A DNA stretch of 64,000 nt from the NCBI GenBank assembly GCA_937959115.1, contig CALGAW010000017.1, forward strand, positions 1 to 64,000. The letters run 5' to 3'. This stretch comes from an uncultured Saprospiraceae bacterium (GTDB lineage Bacteria > Bacteroidota > Bacteroidia > Chitinophagales > Saprospiraceae). The position numbers were made by a program, and so were the translations under genes. This document shows positions 52,684 to 61,854 of this stretch, piece after piece. A model generated the notes under the pieces. The model was not told where the DNA came from. It made no database searches and worked only from the letters and a program-made list of their open reading frames with translations. The stretch's first letter is position 1. Each line of letters begins with the position of its first letter.

Positions 52684-53001
52684 ATGGCATTAGAATTAAC
52701 AGATAGCAACTTCACAGACACTGCTGTAGAGACAGATAAACTAGTCGTTATTGATTTCTGGGCAGCATGGTGTGGACCATGTAGAATGCTTGCTCCTATT
52801 ATTGATCAACTTTCAGAAGAAAATGCAGAAAACGCTTTGATTGGTAAAGTGGATGTTGACAACAACCCTGAGATTTCTCAGAAATATGGAATTACTAACT
52901 TACCAACCGTACTTTTCCTTAAAAAAGGAGAAATCGTTGGAAAGCAAATTGGCTTAACGTCAAAAGGTGCTCTTCAAAAGAAAATTGATGAGCTAATCTA
53001 A
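52684..53001 (+). CDS. trxA: Thioredoxin
   Basis: A 105-residue cytoplasmic disulfide reductase. Active site WCGPC at residues 29-33, preceded by VVIDFWAA; the cis-Pro loop is in TNLPTVLFLKKGE. Length and order are standard. It is a single gene: an intrinsic terminator follows within 30 bases, and the next gene has its own promoter. The protein supplies electrons to ribonucleotide reductase, peroxiredoxins and methionine sulfoxide reductase. Confidence 0.94.
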   Translation: MALELTDSNFTDTAVETDKLVVIDFWAAWCGPCRMLAPIIDQLSEENAENALIGKVDVDNNPEISQKYGITNLPTVLFLKKGEIVGKQIGLTSKGALQKKIDELI

Positions 53002-53030
53002 GCAATTAGAATAAACGTAACTAATTTATA

Positions 53031-53064
53031 AAAACCCTTTCCTGACTTCAGGTTAGGGTTTTTT
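53031..53064 (+). terminator. Intrinsic terminator of trxA
   Basis: Two-part stem: AAAACCCT with AGGGTTTT, then an inner CCTGA/TCAGG hairpin, separated by a TT/TT internal loop. A T-run follows the outer stem. It begins 30 bases after the stop codon. Confidence 0.85.
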
Positions 53065-53119
53065 ATATTTTGAAATTCGGAAGGTTCGAAATTCGATATT
53101 CATTCTTTATCCACTGGCA

Positions 53120-53150
53120 TTGATTATACAGGGTAAAATTTATACCTTTG
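53120..53150 (+). promoter_or_regulatory. Promoter of the DUF58-PPK2 operon
   Basis: TTGA (53120-53123), a 19-bp spacer and TACCTTTG (53143-53150): a full match to the Bacteroidota -33/-7 pattern with the same spacer length as the promoter at 3854-3884. It lies 21 bases upstream of the DUF58 gene ATG. Confidence 0.7.
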
Positions 53151-53171
53151 CGTACAATTATAAAATAATAT

Positions 53172-54101
53172 ATGAGCCTATTTAATGACTATGATGTAAG
53201 ACAAATCGGAAACCTAGAGCTCCTAGCAAGACAGGTAGTAGAGGGTTTCATTATAGGATTGCACAAAAGTCCATTCCACGGTTTTTCCGTTGAATTTGCA
53301 GAACATCGATTATACAATCCTGGTGACTCCACAAAAAACATTGATTGGAAAGTCTTTGCTAGGACTGAGAAACTGTTCTCAAAGCGATATGAGGAAGAAA
53401 CCAACCTCCGTTGTCAGATTGTCATCGATTGCTCATCTTCTATGTATTTCCCCTATACTGGTAAGCAAGACAAGGGTGAGGTCAATAAATTGCGATTCTC
53501 TGCACTTGCAGCTGCTTCTTTGATGAATTTACTAAAGAAACAACGAGACGCCTTTGGTTTGTCCACGTTTTCTAGTGAAATAGAAAACCATTCTCGTTGT
53601 AAATCAAGTACCACACACTACAAGTTACTCCTTTCACAGCTAGATGAACTAATAGCTAAGCCACAAACTGACAAAACGACTGCTGCAACTGACGCGTTGC
53701 ATGAAATAGCAGATAGCATTCACAAACGTTCAATGATCATTATTTTCAGTGATATGCTTGAACAATCAGAAGATCATGAAGCATTATTCTCAGCCCTACA
53801 ACATCTAAAACACAATAAGCATGAGGTCATTTTGTTTCATGTCGTTGACAAAAGCAAGGAGATTGACTTTGAATTTGAGAACAGACCCTATGAGTTTATT
53901 GACTTGGAAACTGGAGACAAAGTTCGTCTACAGTCCAATCAAGTAAAGGATTACTACAAGGAGCAAATGGAAAAATTCAAGAAAGATTTGGAGCTAAAAT
54001 GCATGCAATATAGAATTGATTTTGTAGAAGCGGATATCAATCAAGGATTCAGACAGGTACTGCTCCCCTACTTAGTCAAACGTTCAAAAATGAGAACATA
54101 A
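53172..54101 (+). CDS. DUF58 protein with VWA-like fold
   Basis: A 309-residue cytoplasmic protein. The DUF58 signature is SVEFAEHRLYNPGDSTKNID followed by WKVFARTEKLFSKRYEEE. A VWA-like half begins QIVIDCSSSMYF, which supplies a MIDAS-type DxSxS motif, and continues with RSMIIIFSDMLEQ. In many Bacteroidota DUF58 proteins are encoded beside a MoxR AAA+ ATPase and Bat proteins and are linked to stress tolerance or metalloprotein maturation. None of those is next to this copy; its neighbours are PPK2 (10 bp downstream) and an Hsp15-like gene. A clear promoter precedes it. Confidence 0.88.
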   Translation: MSLFNDYDVRQIGNLELLARQVVEGFIIGLHKSPFHGFSVEFAEHRLYNPGDSTKNIDWKVFARTEKLFSKRYEEETNLRCQIVIDCSSSMYFPYTGKQDKGEVNKLRFSALAAASLMNLLKKQRDAFGLSTFSSEIENHSRCKSSTTHYKLLLSQLDELIAKPQTDKTTAATDALHEIADSIHKRSMIIIFSDMLEQSEDHEALFSALQHLKHNKHEVILFHVVDKSKEIDFEFENRPYEFIDLETGDKVRLQSNQVKDYYKEQMEKFKKDLELKCMQYRIDFVEADINQGFRQVLLPYLVKRSKMRT

Positions 54102-54111
54102 ATATACACCA

Positions 54112-54864
54112 ATGGATATTAAAAAGATTTCAAGTAAACCTCCTGAAGGAGCAAAGAAAAAAGAATTCAAAAAGAAGTTCGAAAAAATGGTGGAGCGAAT
54201 CACCGAACTTCAAAACATTTTATACGCCCAAGAGAAACACAGTCTACTAGTCGTTCTCCAAGGCATGGACTCAAGCGGAAAAGATGGCGTGACTAGAAAG
54301 GTATTCGGTCCTATCCCAGCCTACGCGATCAACCTCAAGAGTTTCAAGAAACCAACGGATGAGGAATTCGCACATGATTTTCTTTGGAGAGTGCACAAAG
54401 AAATGCCTGCTAAAGGAATGATCCAAATTTTCAACAGATCGCACTACGAAGATATCCTGATTCAGCGCGTTCACAAATGGATTGACAAGGAGCGGGTGGA
54501 TGCTAGAATTGATGCCATCAACGCATTAGAAAAACTGGTACAAGTCGACAACAATACCACCATTCTTAAGTTTTACCTCCACCTTTCTTATGAAAGACAA
54601 GGAGAAAAACTACAGGAACGCCTTGACATACCTGAGAAAAACTGGAAACACAACGATGGAGATTGGAAGGAAAGAGAACACTGGGATGCCTACATGGATT
54701 GCTACAATGATGTGTTTAAACGTTGCGACAAACCAGAATGGCATATCATTCCTGCTGATGAACAATGGTATAGAAACTATTGTGTGGCCAAAATTGTCCT
54801 TGAAACGCTTGAGTCAATGGATCTAAAATTTCCAACATTAGAGTCTGAGCTCTTTCCAGCATAA
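54112..54864 (+). CDS. Polyphosphate kinase 2 family protein
   Basis: A 250-residue one-domain PPK2. Walker A-type loop GMDSSGKDGVT near residue 50; lid region FKKPTDEEFAHDFLWRVHKE; and NRSHYEDILIQRVH as the second signature. The enzyme moves phosphate between polyphosphate and nucleotides (ADP, GDP or AMP depending on class). The subclass and preferred direction cannot be told by eye. It follows the DUF58 gene by 10 bp and precedes the Hsp15-like gene by 5 bp, forming a compact operon that could be induced under stress. Confidence 0.92.
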   Translation: MDIKKISSKPPEGAKKKEFKKKFEKMVERITELQNILYAQEKHSLLVVLQGMDSSGKDGVTRKVFGPIPAYAINLKSFKKPTDEEFAHDFLWRVHKEMPAKGMIQIFNRSHYEDILIQRVHKWIDKERVDARIDAINALEKLVQVDNNTTILKFYLHLSYERQGEKLQERLDIPEKNWKHNDGDWKEREHWDAYMDCYNDVFKRCDKPEWHIIPADEQWYRNYCVAKIVLETLESMDLKFPTLESELFPA

Positions 54865-54869
54865 TTAAT

Positions 54870-55262
54870 ATGGCAACACCCACTAAAGTTAGAGTTGATA
54901 AATGGCTGTGGAGCGTTCGGATTTTTAAATCCAGATCACTAGCAACGGATGTTTGCAAATCGCGTAAAGTGAAGGTAAATGACAAAGTTGTAAAAGCATC
55001 GTTTAACCTCTCAGGAGGAGAAACCATCTCTGTTGTCAAGAATGGATATAACCTTACCCTAAAAGTAGTCCAATTGATTAATAAACGTGTTTCTGCAACA
55101 CTTGCGGAACCATGCTACAAAAATCTGACACCTAAAGAAGAAATGGACAAATATAAGAGCTGGTACATTGGGAAAGGCAAACCTGAGCTAAGAGAGCGAG
55201 GCGAAGGAAGACCTACTAAAAAAGACAGAAGAAACATCGACGAATTTAAAGGATTTAATTAA
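54870..55262 (+). CDS. S4-domain RNA-binding protein, Hsp15-like
   Basis: A 130-residue basic protein. The S4 RNA-binding domain occupies the N-terminal half (VRVDKWLWSVRIFKSRSLAT, then KVKVNDKVVKASFNLSGGE). A basic, Gly/Arg-rich tail (RERGEGRPTKKDRR) follows. Hsp15 (HslR) in E. coli binds the 50S subunit with a stalled nascent chain and returns it to the cycle; a similar ribosome-rescue role is inferred. It lies 5 bp after PPK2. The next gene starts 43 bp downstream. Confidence 0.85.
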   Translation: MATPTKVRVDKWLWSVRIFKSRSLATDVCKSRKVKVNDKVVKASFNLSGGETISVVKNGYNLTLKVVQLINKRVSATLAEPCYKNLTPKEEMDKYKSWYIGKGKPELRERGEGRPTKKDRRNIDEFKGFN

Positions 55263-55305
55263 CAAAAACGCCGTTTTTCCGTAAGTACGAACAAAAGCGT
55301 TTGAA

Positions 55306-56517
55306 ATGATCGAAATGACAAACAAAGTAATGGAATCAAATCGTGTATTGTCCATGGAGGAATCAGCCACCATCAAAATGGCACAATTGGCAAGAAACCT
55401 AAAAGACGAAGGACATGACGTCATCAGCCTTAGCCTTGGCGAACCTGATTTCGACACACCAGACCACATAAAAGAGGCTGCAATCCAAGCACTAAAAGAT
55501 GGGTACACCAAGTATACACCTGTTCCTGGTCTTATGGAATTGCGCGAAAGCATTTCTGCAAAGTTTAAACGAGACAACAATCTTAACTATGGGGCTGATC
55601 AGATCGTCGTGTCTAACGGTGCCAAGCAGTCTATTGCCAATGTCTCTCTTGCGATGCTTAATGAAGGTGATGAAGTGATTATCCTAGCACCATTTTGGGT
55701 GTCGTATAGCACGATCGTAAAGCTAGGCGGTGGTGTCCCTGTGATTCTTAAGTCGGATATCAGTGAGGATTACAAGGTTTCGCCTGAAGCTATTGAAGCA
55801 GCGATCACTAAAAAGACTCGATTCATTTTGTTTTCAAGTCCTTGCAATCCAACAGGCTCGGTCTACTCACATGAGGAGCTAGAAGCGATTGCCAATGTAG
55901 TAGCAAAGCATGACAATTTATATATCATTGCCGATGAGATCTACGAATACATCAATTTCACGGGCAAGAACACAAGTATTGGTTCCTTTCCTCAAGTCAG
56001 TGATCGAACGATTACCATCAACGGATTTTCTAAGGGATTTGCAATGACTGGTTGGAGAATTGGTTATATGGGTGCTCCTAAGTGGATTGTGAAGGCCTGT
56101 AGCAAGATTCAAGGTCAATTCACTTCTGGTGCTTCGGCTTTTGGACAGAAGGCTGCTGCACATGCCTTATCTTCAGATCTCGCTCCTACGTATAAAATGC
56201 GGGACATTTATCTTGAACGACGCGACATTGTCATCAAGTTGCTCAAGGAAATCCCCGGCGTTAAAGTCAATGAGCCACAGGGTGCTTTTTATGTATTTCC
56301 TGATATCTCCAGCTATTTTGGAAAGGCTTTAGGCGATACTGTGATTCGCAATGCGGATGATTTTTGTGAGTATTTGCTGAATACAGTTTACGTAGCACTG
56401 GTTACTGGTCGGGCGTTTGGGGCTGACAACTGTATTCGGATATCTTATGCGGCAAGCGAAGCGCAGTTGATAGAGGCGGTTAAACGGATGAAAGAGGCGC
56501 TTGGGCGGTTGAAGTAA
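55306..56517 (+). CDS. Class I PLP-dependent aminotransferase
   Basis: A 403-residue cytoplasmic aminotransferase, closest in wording to bacterial aspartate/aromatic aminotransferases of the AspB subgroup. The PLP lysine is in INGFSKGFAMTGWRIGY; SLGEPDFDTP near residue 43, SSPCNPTGSVY and the aspartate in IIADEIYE are the other standard sites. Several Met lie near the start (55306, 55315, 55330); the real start may be one of the latter two. It transfers an amino group from aspartate or a related amino acid to 2-oxoglutarate. It may be the last gene of the DUF58 operon. Confidence 0.9.
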   Translation: MIEMTNKVMESNRVLSMEESATIKMAQLARNLKDEGHDVISLSLGEPDFDTPDHIKEAAIQALKDGYTKYTPVPGLMELRESISAKFKRDNNLNYGADQIVVSNGAKQSIANVSLAMLNEGDEVIILAPFWVSYSTIVKLGGGVPVILKSDISEDYKVSPEAIEAAITKKTRFILFSSPCNPTGSVYSHEELEAIANVVAKHDNLYIIADEIYEYINFTGKNTSIGSFPQVSDRTITINGFSKGFAMTGWRIGYMGAPKWIVKACSKIQGQFTSGASAFGQKAAAHALSSDLAPTYKMRDIYLERRDIVIKLLKEIPGVKVNEPQGAFYVFPDISSYFGKALGDTVIRNADDFCEYLLNTVYVALVTGRAFGADNCIRISYAASEAQLIEAVKRMKEALGRLK

Positions 56518-56579
56518 AACGAATCAGGTGCTATTTTCCTATTACTTAACAGAATTACCTAGAATCATCAACGACCAAA

Positions 56580-57380
56580 ATGAGTAAATACGTACATGGA
56601 TATTCCGATGTAGAAGCAAACAGATTGAAAGAACAGGCAAATTCTCTTGCAGATTTGATACATCACGATTCAGTTTGGCCAGCAGGTTCCCTGATCTTAG
56701 AGGCAGGATGCGGTGTGGGCGCTCAAACTCAAACGGTAGCACCTCAAAATCCCAATTGCCAATTTATCTCAATTGATATATCTGAGGAATCGATTAATAA
56801 GGCTTCAAAATTGATTGAATCAGAAGGAATTAAGAATGTTGAATTCCAAACAGCAGATATTTTTGATTTACCATATCAAGACAATTATTTTGATCACATT
56901 TTTCTATGTTTTGTACTAGAACACTTACCCAACCCAGGTCAAACTCTAGATAAACTCAAAAAGAAACTAAAACCGAATGGCACAATCACGCTAATCGAAG
57001 GAGATCATGGATCTACTTACTTTCACCCTAATAGCAAGGCTGCCCAAAAGGCAATTCAATGTCAAGTGGAATTACAAAAAATGAATGGCGGTGATGCCAA
57101 TGTTGGAAGAAAGCTCTATCCAATGCTAGAAAATGCTGGATTTAAAGATATTATAGTCTCACCAAGACAAGTATATGTCGATGATTCTAACCCGAAGTTG
57201 GTAGAAGGATTTACAAGAAACACATTTATTGCTATGATAAAAGGGGTTTCGAAAGCCGCAGTCAATAAGAATTTGATAGATCAACCTTCTATGAAACAAG
57301 GGATCCTTGATTTATATAAAACATCAGAAGGAGGTGGTACTTTTTGCTATACGTTTTTTAAAGGAATCGGTACAAAGTAG
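56580..57380 (+). CDS. Class I SAM-dependent methyltransferase
   Basis: A 266-residue soluble protein. SAM-binding motif LEAGCGVGAQTQ lies near residue 42, followed by the acidic end of strand 2 in FISIDIS and the motif DIFDLPYQDNYFDHIFL, then CFVLEHLPNP. These are standard for the Methyltransf_11/UbiE-like group. The C-terminal half (KLYPMLENAGF, then VEGFTRNTFIAMIKGV) resembles small-molecule methyltransferases. The substrate is unknown. It follows the aminotransferase by 62 bp; whether the two share a transcript is unclear. Confidence 0.85.
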   Translation: MSKYVHGYSDVEANRLKEQANSLADLIHHDSVWPAGSLILEAGCGVGAQTQTVAPQNPNCQFISIDISEESINKASKLIESEGIKNVEFQTADIFDLPYQDNYFDHIFLCFVLEHLPNPGQTLDKLKKKLKPNGTITLIEGDHGSTYFHPNSKAAQKAIQCQVELQKMNGGDANVGRKLYPMLENAGFKDIIVSPRQVYVDDSNPKLVEGFTRNTFIAMIKGVSKAAVNKNLIDQPSMKQGILDLYKTSEGGGTFCYTFFKGIGTK

Positions 57381-57883
57381 AGGTTATCCCTCAAAATTAA
57401 CGCTTCCCAATATAGAAAACATAAGACGTTATACCTCTATTTTTAGAAATAGCTTTATCCGCTATCTGTCTATGTGCTTTTTTTGAACCACATAGATAAA
57501 ACCTCGTTTAGATTACCCAATACTTCAAGTCTTCCAACTAGACTATTTCTCAAGCTTCAATTACATGAATCAACAACCACTTTTCCATTAAAAATACATA
57601 CAACTTCCTATCTAAATGAATAAATCGCAGTAATTTACACAGTATAATTTTATCAGTTATATTCCATTTTAAAATTCACTTTTTCAGATTCGAATATGTA
57701 AACTATTCACCACCAATGCATCATTTGCAAGAATTATTCGTATAAACAATAAAATCATTATTAATAATTTGCAAATTGAGTGTTTTACGGAATTATCCTA
57801 TAATTTTTGATTAAAATTGAATAGATTTACAAAGCAACGCTTAACAAAAAGACAATAACTTTTTAACCTAAATTACTCGTATT
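57381..57883. other. 503-base intergenic region
   Basis: AT-rich sequence. A hairpin near the upstream end (CTATGTG at 57470-57476 with CACATAG at 57489-57495, T-rich loop) could end the methyltransferase transcript, but no T-run follows. A smaller CTATTT/AAATAG hairpin lies before it. A TAGATTTA box close to 57822 resembles a -7 element for the next gene. No open frame of note. Confidence 0.4.
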
Positions 57884-58153
57884 ATGAATAAACTAAAGTA
57901 TGTAATCATCTTAGTTGTTGTAGCTTGTATAGTCGGAGCGTTTGAATTAGATACCAATCACAGACCTCCTGAAAAACAAGCAAGATTTATAGATCAAACT
58001 GATCCGAATAGCAATTCTATCACAATATTAGAAAGTGAGTATACTGGCGATTTGAATAATCTGCCAAAACACGCCTATAAGAAAGTAGGTATCCGCGTAA
58101 ATGCCGCTACTGGAGATGCAACGAAACAACGATTTGTTGTACTGCCAAGGTAA
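57884..58153 (+). CDS. Small exported protein
   Basis: An 89-residue protein. The N-terminus (KYVIILVVVACIVGAF) is a signal peptide or membrane anchor; the rest is polar with no Cys in the mature part. It ends FVVLPR. No family recognised. It lies 40 bp upstream of a T9SS type A protein and may share its transcript, so a shared extracytoplasmic role is possible. Confidence 0.6.
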   Translation: MNKLKYVIILVVVACIVGAFELDTNHRPPEKQARFIDQTDPNSNSITILESEYTGDLNNLPKHAYKKVGIRVNAATGDATKQRFVVLPR

Positions 58154-58193
58154 AGCCACCATCTTTCATTTTCTAATTTAAAAACGATCCTCT

Positions 58194-59690
58194 ATGAATC
58201 AATTATACATTAAATTTATATTGCTGTGGGCTATACTTTTACTTGGATTTCATGCCAATGCACAACACACACCCTGCACCGCCACCATCCTCAATTTCCC
58301 AGCAGTAGTAGACTGTGGAGCCGTAACTCCAGTACAGTCACTCGACTTTGGAAATGCATCAGTGAGCACGGTTGCCAATCCAGGAAATTGTCCATCCAAT
58401 GTATGGCAAGGACCACATGATGACTTTTGGGTAGGCGCGTATGTCCCTACTGGACAATCAGCTATCCGATTTGAAATGGAGTGGAGCGGATGCGGGATAT
58501 TCTGTGTTTCGAATCCAGGGTTTACACTTTATTTAGCCAACAATAACCTGTGTACTGACCTTACGCCCTTGCTTTGTGAAGGAGACAACAGCATTCTCCC
58601 TTCCACAAACTTTGACGTGACAGTTACTAGCTTACAGCCAGGAGATTTAGTCTTGGTAAGAGCTTGGGAAATTGATAATCAAAATTCAGACTTTGATGTA
58701 CGCGCTGTGGTGGTTCCTCCAAACGATTTCTGTCAAGATGCCTTACCACTTGCAGGTATTGGCTGCAACTATCTTGCTTCTGACTTGTTCGAACCAGATA
58801 CTTGGGCACCCAACCAAACCATTCTTGACAATAACTGTTCTGGTGGAGATTGGAGTTCAAATGAAAATGGTGTTTGGTATACATTCACAATTGATGCCAC
58901 AACTCCGCAACCGTTCAGCATAGACATTTTGAATATCGTTTGTGATGCAACAGGAGCAGGAACCCTGCAAATGGGCATCTGGACAAACAATAACACTTGT
59001 AATCTAGGACTAGAAACCCGCATCGACTGTGCTGTTGGCCTGGGAAATGTCACTCTTGGACCACTTACATTGCCATTAGGGGATTATTATTTATATGTCG
59101 ATGGTAATGCAGGTGCTAATTGTGTTTGGGAGTTTGACAGTGAAATCATTCTACCGATTCAACTCTCTGAATTTAAAGGTCGATTGGAGGGTAGAGATGC
59201 CTTGTTGAGCTGGTCTACCTTATCAGAGCATGAGAATAACCATTTCGAAGTCCTACACAGTACAAATGGACAAGAATACAATACAATTGGAATAATAGAT
59301 GGAGCAGGCACAAGCAATCAGCATCAAAGTTATGCGTTCATTCATGAAAACCTAGCTTTTGGTGGTCACTACTACAGGCTTAAACAAGTAGGGATCACAG
59401 GACTAACGAGCTACTCCAATACTATTTTCTTGAGACAAGCTAGAACGCCTGTGAAAAACGTATATCCAAATCCGATGGTAGGCAATCAACTCTTTTTTGA
59501 TCTAGGAGGGGAAGTCGTTGAAGAGGCAAGTCTTACTCTTACAGATTTATCTGGAAGAACGATTTACCAAGCAGCACTTGTTGGAGGCACTGTATTGAAA
59601 GCAGAACTACCCAACCTTAGCAAAGGTGTCTATTTATATTCACTGAACATAGGCCAAGAAAAACCAATGAATGGAAAAGTAATAAAGTAA
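58194..59690 (+). CDS. T9SS type A sorting-domain surface protein
   Basis: A 498-residue protein. Signal peptide ending near GFHANAQ; two beta-sandwich segments rich in Cys and Trp (DDFWVGAYVPTGQSAIRFE and GVWYTFTIDATTPQPF) with the look of pre-peptidase or jelly-roll domains. A region around LSWSTLSEHENNHFEV that is frequent just before type A tails follows, then the sorting domain itself (VYPNPMVGNQLFFDL; LSKGVYLYSLNI). It should be exported across the outer membrane by T9SS. No catalytic motif, so a binding role is the best guess. A strong terminator follows at 59727. Confidence 0.88.
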   Translation: MNQLYIKFILLWAILLLGFHANAQHTPCTATILNFPAVVDCGAVTPVQSLDFGNASVSTVANPGNCPSNVWQGPHDDFWVGAYVPTGQSAIRFEMEWSGCGIFCVSNPGFTLYLANNNLCTDLTPLLCEGDNSILPSTNFDVTVTSLQPGDLVLVRAWEIDNQNSDFDVRAVVVPPNDFCQDALPLAGIGCNYLASDLFEPDTWAPNQTILDNNCSGGDWSSNENGVWYTFTIDATTPQPFSIDILNIVCDATGAGTLQMGIWTNNNTCNLGLETRIDCAVGLGNVTLGPLTLPLGDYYLYVDGNAGANCVWEFDSEIILPIQLSEFKGRLEGRDALLSWSTLSEHENNHFEVLHSTNGQEYNTIGIIDGAGTSNQHQSYAFIHENLAFGGHYYRLKQVGITGLTSYSNTIFLRQARTPVKNVYPNPMVGNQLFFDLGGEVVEEASLTLTDLSGRTIYQAALVGGTVLKAELPNLSKGVYLYSLNIGQEKPMNGKVIK

Positions 59691-60112
59691 TATCATCCCA
59701 AGTGGAATACATTCCGCTAAACTAGGAAGGTCGATATATAGCAGTATATGTCGGCCTTTTTTTGTAAATCTCCAACGTAAAAACAATAAAGTAACAAAGG
59801 GTGCCCAAGGGGCCTCCCCATTAATTCTTTCACCTCGGGATGCTTTTGAAGAATTTTTGCGCCTCTTATGTATATATTGAACATCAGGTGTTTCTAACAC
59901 ATCATAAAGTGTATTGGTGCCTTTAATCGGCTCCTAATACAACGCTTTTGGAATTTCCACAACAACACATTTACACAAAAAAATCCATAATTATATAAAG
60001 GTGAATAAATTAACAATTTCACTTCTTTTCTCTTGGAAAATAACATCCTAAATGGCTCAATTATTGTGTTCTATTTATTACTTATTTAATTTATTCATTT
60101 TAATCAATTTAC
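59691..60112. other. 422-base intergenic region
   Basis: Contains the terminator at 59727-59763. The remainder is AT-rich with one GC-rich patch (near 59802-59820) that is not part of a recognised element. No clear TAnnTTTG box is seen directly before the ceramidase-like gene. Confidence 0.45.
59727..59763 (+). terminator. Strong intrinsic terminator after the type A protein
   Basis: A 14-bp stem (AAGGTCGATATATA with TATATGTCGGCCTT, two G-T pairs), a GCAG loop and a T-run to 59763, 37 bases past the stop codon. Confidence 0.88.
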
Positions 60113-61843
60113 GTGTATCAGGTAGGCGCAGGCAAAGCAGATATAACTCCATTCATGATGGATATTGGGCTAATGGGATATGGTGCGCATTGGAACGTTG
60201 CAAAGGGAATTGAGACACGCATTCATTCTAGAGCTTTTGTAATAAAATCTTCCGGAAAAACAGTCGTTTTCGTCAATATGGAAATCTGTTTCCCTACAAT
60301 TTTGATGAAACACGCCGCTCTGGAAAAACTAAAGCAAGCAGGACACGTGTATGCTGATGCATCCTTTATGCTTACTGCACAGCACACACATTCCGCACCA
60401 AGTGGATACAGTCACTATTTCTTTTACAATATGAACACAGATGGACATCGTAAAGAAGTGTTCAACCGATATGTAGAAGGAATTGTCGAAGCAGTATGTG
60501 AAGCTGAGGAAAACTGCCAACCCGCTACCCTTTCCTTGCATTCTAGTGCGTTTGACAAGGACATTCCTGTAGCGTTTAACCGTTCACTGCGTGCTTACAA
60601 TCGGAATCCAGATATCGAGCGAAAACTGAATAAGAATGAACGGCATCTAGGCGTTGACAGGACCATGCGTTTGCTGCGATTTGACGATGCGCAAGGCAAT
60701 CCGATTGGACTGATTAATTGGTTTGGCGTGCACACAACAAGCATGTCCAATGATAATACGAAAATCAATTTTGACAATAAGGGATATGCTGCACAGTACT
60801 TAGAGTCCTATCTAAAGAACAAGGGAACAGGCGATCCAATCACCATATTTGCTCAAGGAGCTGCGGGCGATGTTACCCCAAACTTTGTACTCGATAAAAA
60901 GAAAAAATGGTTAAGGGGTAAGTTTGAAAATGACCTTGAAAGCACAAAATTTAATGGTAAACTCCAGTTTGAAAAAGCAAAGGAAATCTTCGATGAAAGT
61001 CTAGTAAAAGGAAAGGAAGTAAAGGGTGAAGTTGACTTCAATGCGATGTACGTTGACTTTTCGAATGCAAAGGTGGATACAGAATTTACAAACGGTCTAC
61101 CAAATCAACGTACATCTCAGCCTTGTATTGGTGTAAGCTTCTTACAAGGAACAAGAGAAGGTCCAGGATTGCCAAAAATAGGTGTTCAATTGTTTAAATT
61201 CTTTGACTTTTTTGTACGGAACTACCGAAAATACATTTTCAGCAATTTCATTTCTTACAAGGAACGGGTCGTAATGATGCATACCTATGAAGCACAATTC
61301 CCAAAGGTACTTGCATTGGAAATGGGTGATGGACGAATATTCGGGACTAAACGGGTGCGCAATCTGATCATGCCTGGATTCGTTGATCCGACCATCGCAG
61401 GGCTTAAAAAACTAGACAGAACGGGCCACATGAAGCAAAAGCCTTGGGAGCCAGATATCCTTCAACTACAGCTGATCATACTTGGTCAGGTTGCCTTGGT
61501 CGGTATACCATCAGAGTTAACGACGATCAGCGCAAAACGAGTCCGGGGACAGCTATTATCTATTCTTAAGGAACGAGGTGTGACGGATATCATTCTTTCG
61601 CCCTATGCCAATGGATATGCAGGCTACATCACTACCTTTGAGGAATATCAGCAGCAAGCATATGAGGGAGGTCACACTGTTTTTGGAAAATGGACGCTCG
61701 CTGCTTATCAAACAAAGCTCAATCAGCTTGCAAAAGAGCTGTTGGATGCTCCAGAAAACAGAGTACGCGAAACCGTTGACGATGTGAAGGCGGGGCCGCG
61801 TGTCGTTCCTTCAGACAAGGTTTGGACTGGATTTAATAAGTAG
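60113..61843 (+). CDS. Neutral/alkaline ceramidase homologue
   Basis: A 576-residue protein. The N-terminus VGAGKADITPF, then GLMGYG, is the family opening. Zinc-ligand region: AQHTHSAPSGYS (H91, H93) and FGVHTTSMSNDN (H207). The nucleophile motif normally read as GDVSP is GDVTP here (Thr 255), in FAQGAAGDVTPNF. Neutral ceramidases hydrolyse ceramide to sphingosine and a fatty acid; Bacteroidota often contain sphingolipids, so the substrate is plausible. The start is a GTG; an in-frame TAA closes the frame four codons upstream, so no signal peptide can be added and the protein seems cytoplasmic, unlike most secreted homologues. The gene converges on the Lon-N-domain gene. Confidence 0.82.
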   Translation: MYQVGAGKADITPFMMDIGLMGYGAHWNVAKGIETRIHSRAFVIKSSGKTVVFVNMEICFPTILMKHAALEKLKQAGHVYADASFMLTAQHTHSAPSGYSHYFFYNMNTDGHRKEVFNRYVEGIVEAVCEAEENCQPATLSLHSSAFDKDIPVAFNRSLRAYNRNPDIERKLNKNERHLGVDRTMRLLRFDDAQGNPIGLINWFGVHTTSMSNDNTKINFDNKGYAAQYLESYLKNKGTGDPITIFAQGAAGDVTPNFVLDKKKKWLRGKFENDLESTKFNGKLQFEKAKEIFDESLVKGKEVKGEVDFNAMYVDFSNAKVDTEFTNGLPNQRTSQPCIGVSFLQGTREGPGLPKIGVQLFKFFDFFVRNYRKYIFSNFISYKERVVMMHTYEAQFPKVLALEMGDGRIFGTKRVRNLIMPGFVDPTIAGLKKLDRTGHMKQKPWEPDILQLQLIILGQVALVGIPSELTTISAKRVRGQLLSILKERGVTDIILSPYANGYAGYITTFEEYQQQAYEGGHTVFGKWTLAAYQTKLNQLAKELLDAPENRVRETVDDVKAGPRVVPSDKVWTGFNK

Positions 61844-61854
61844 ATCGTTTCTTC

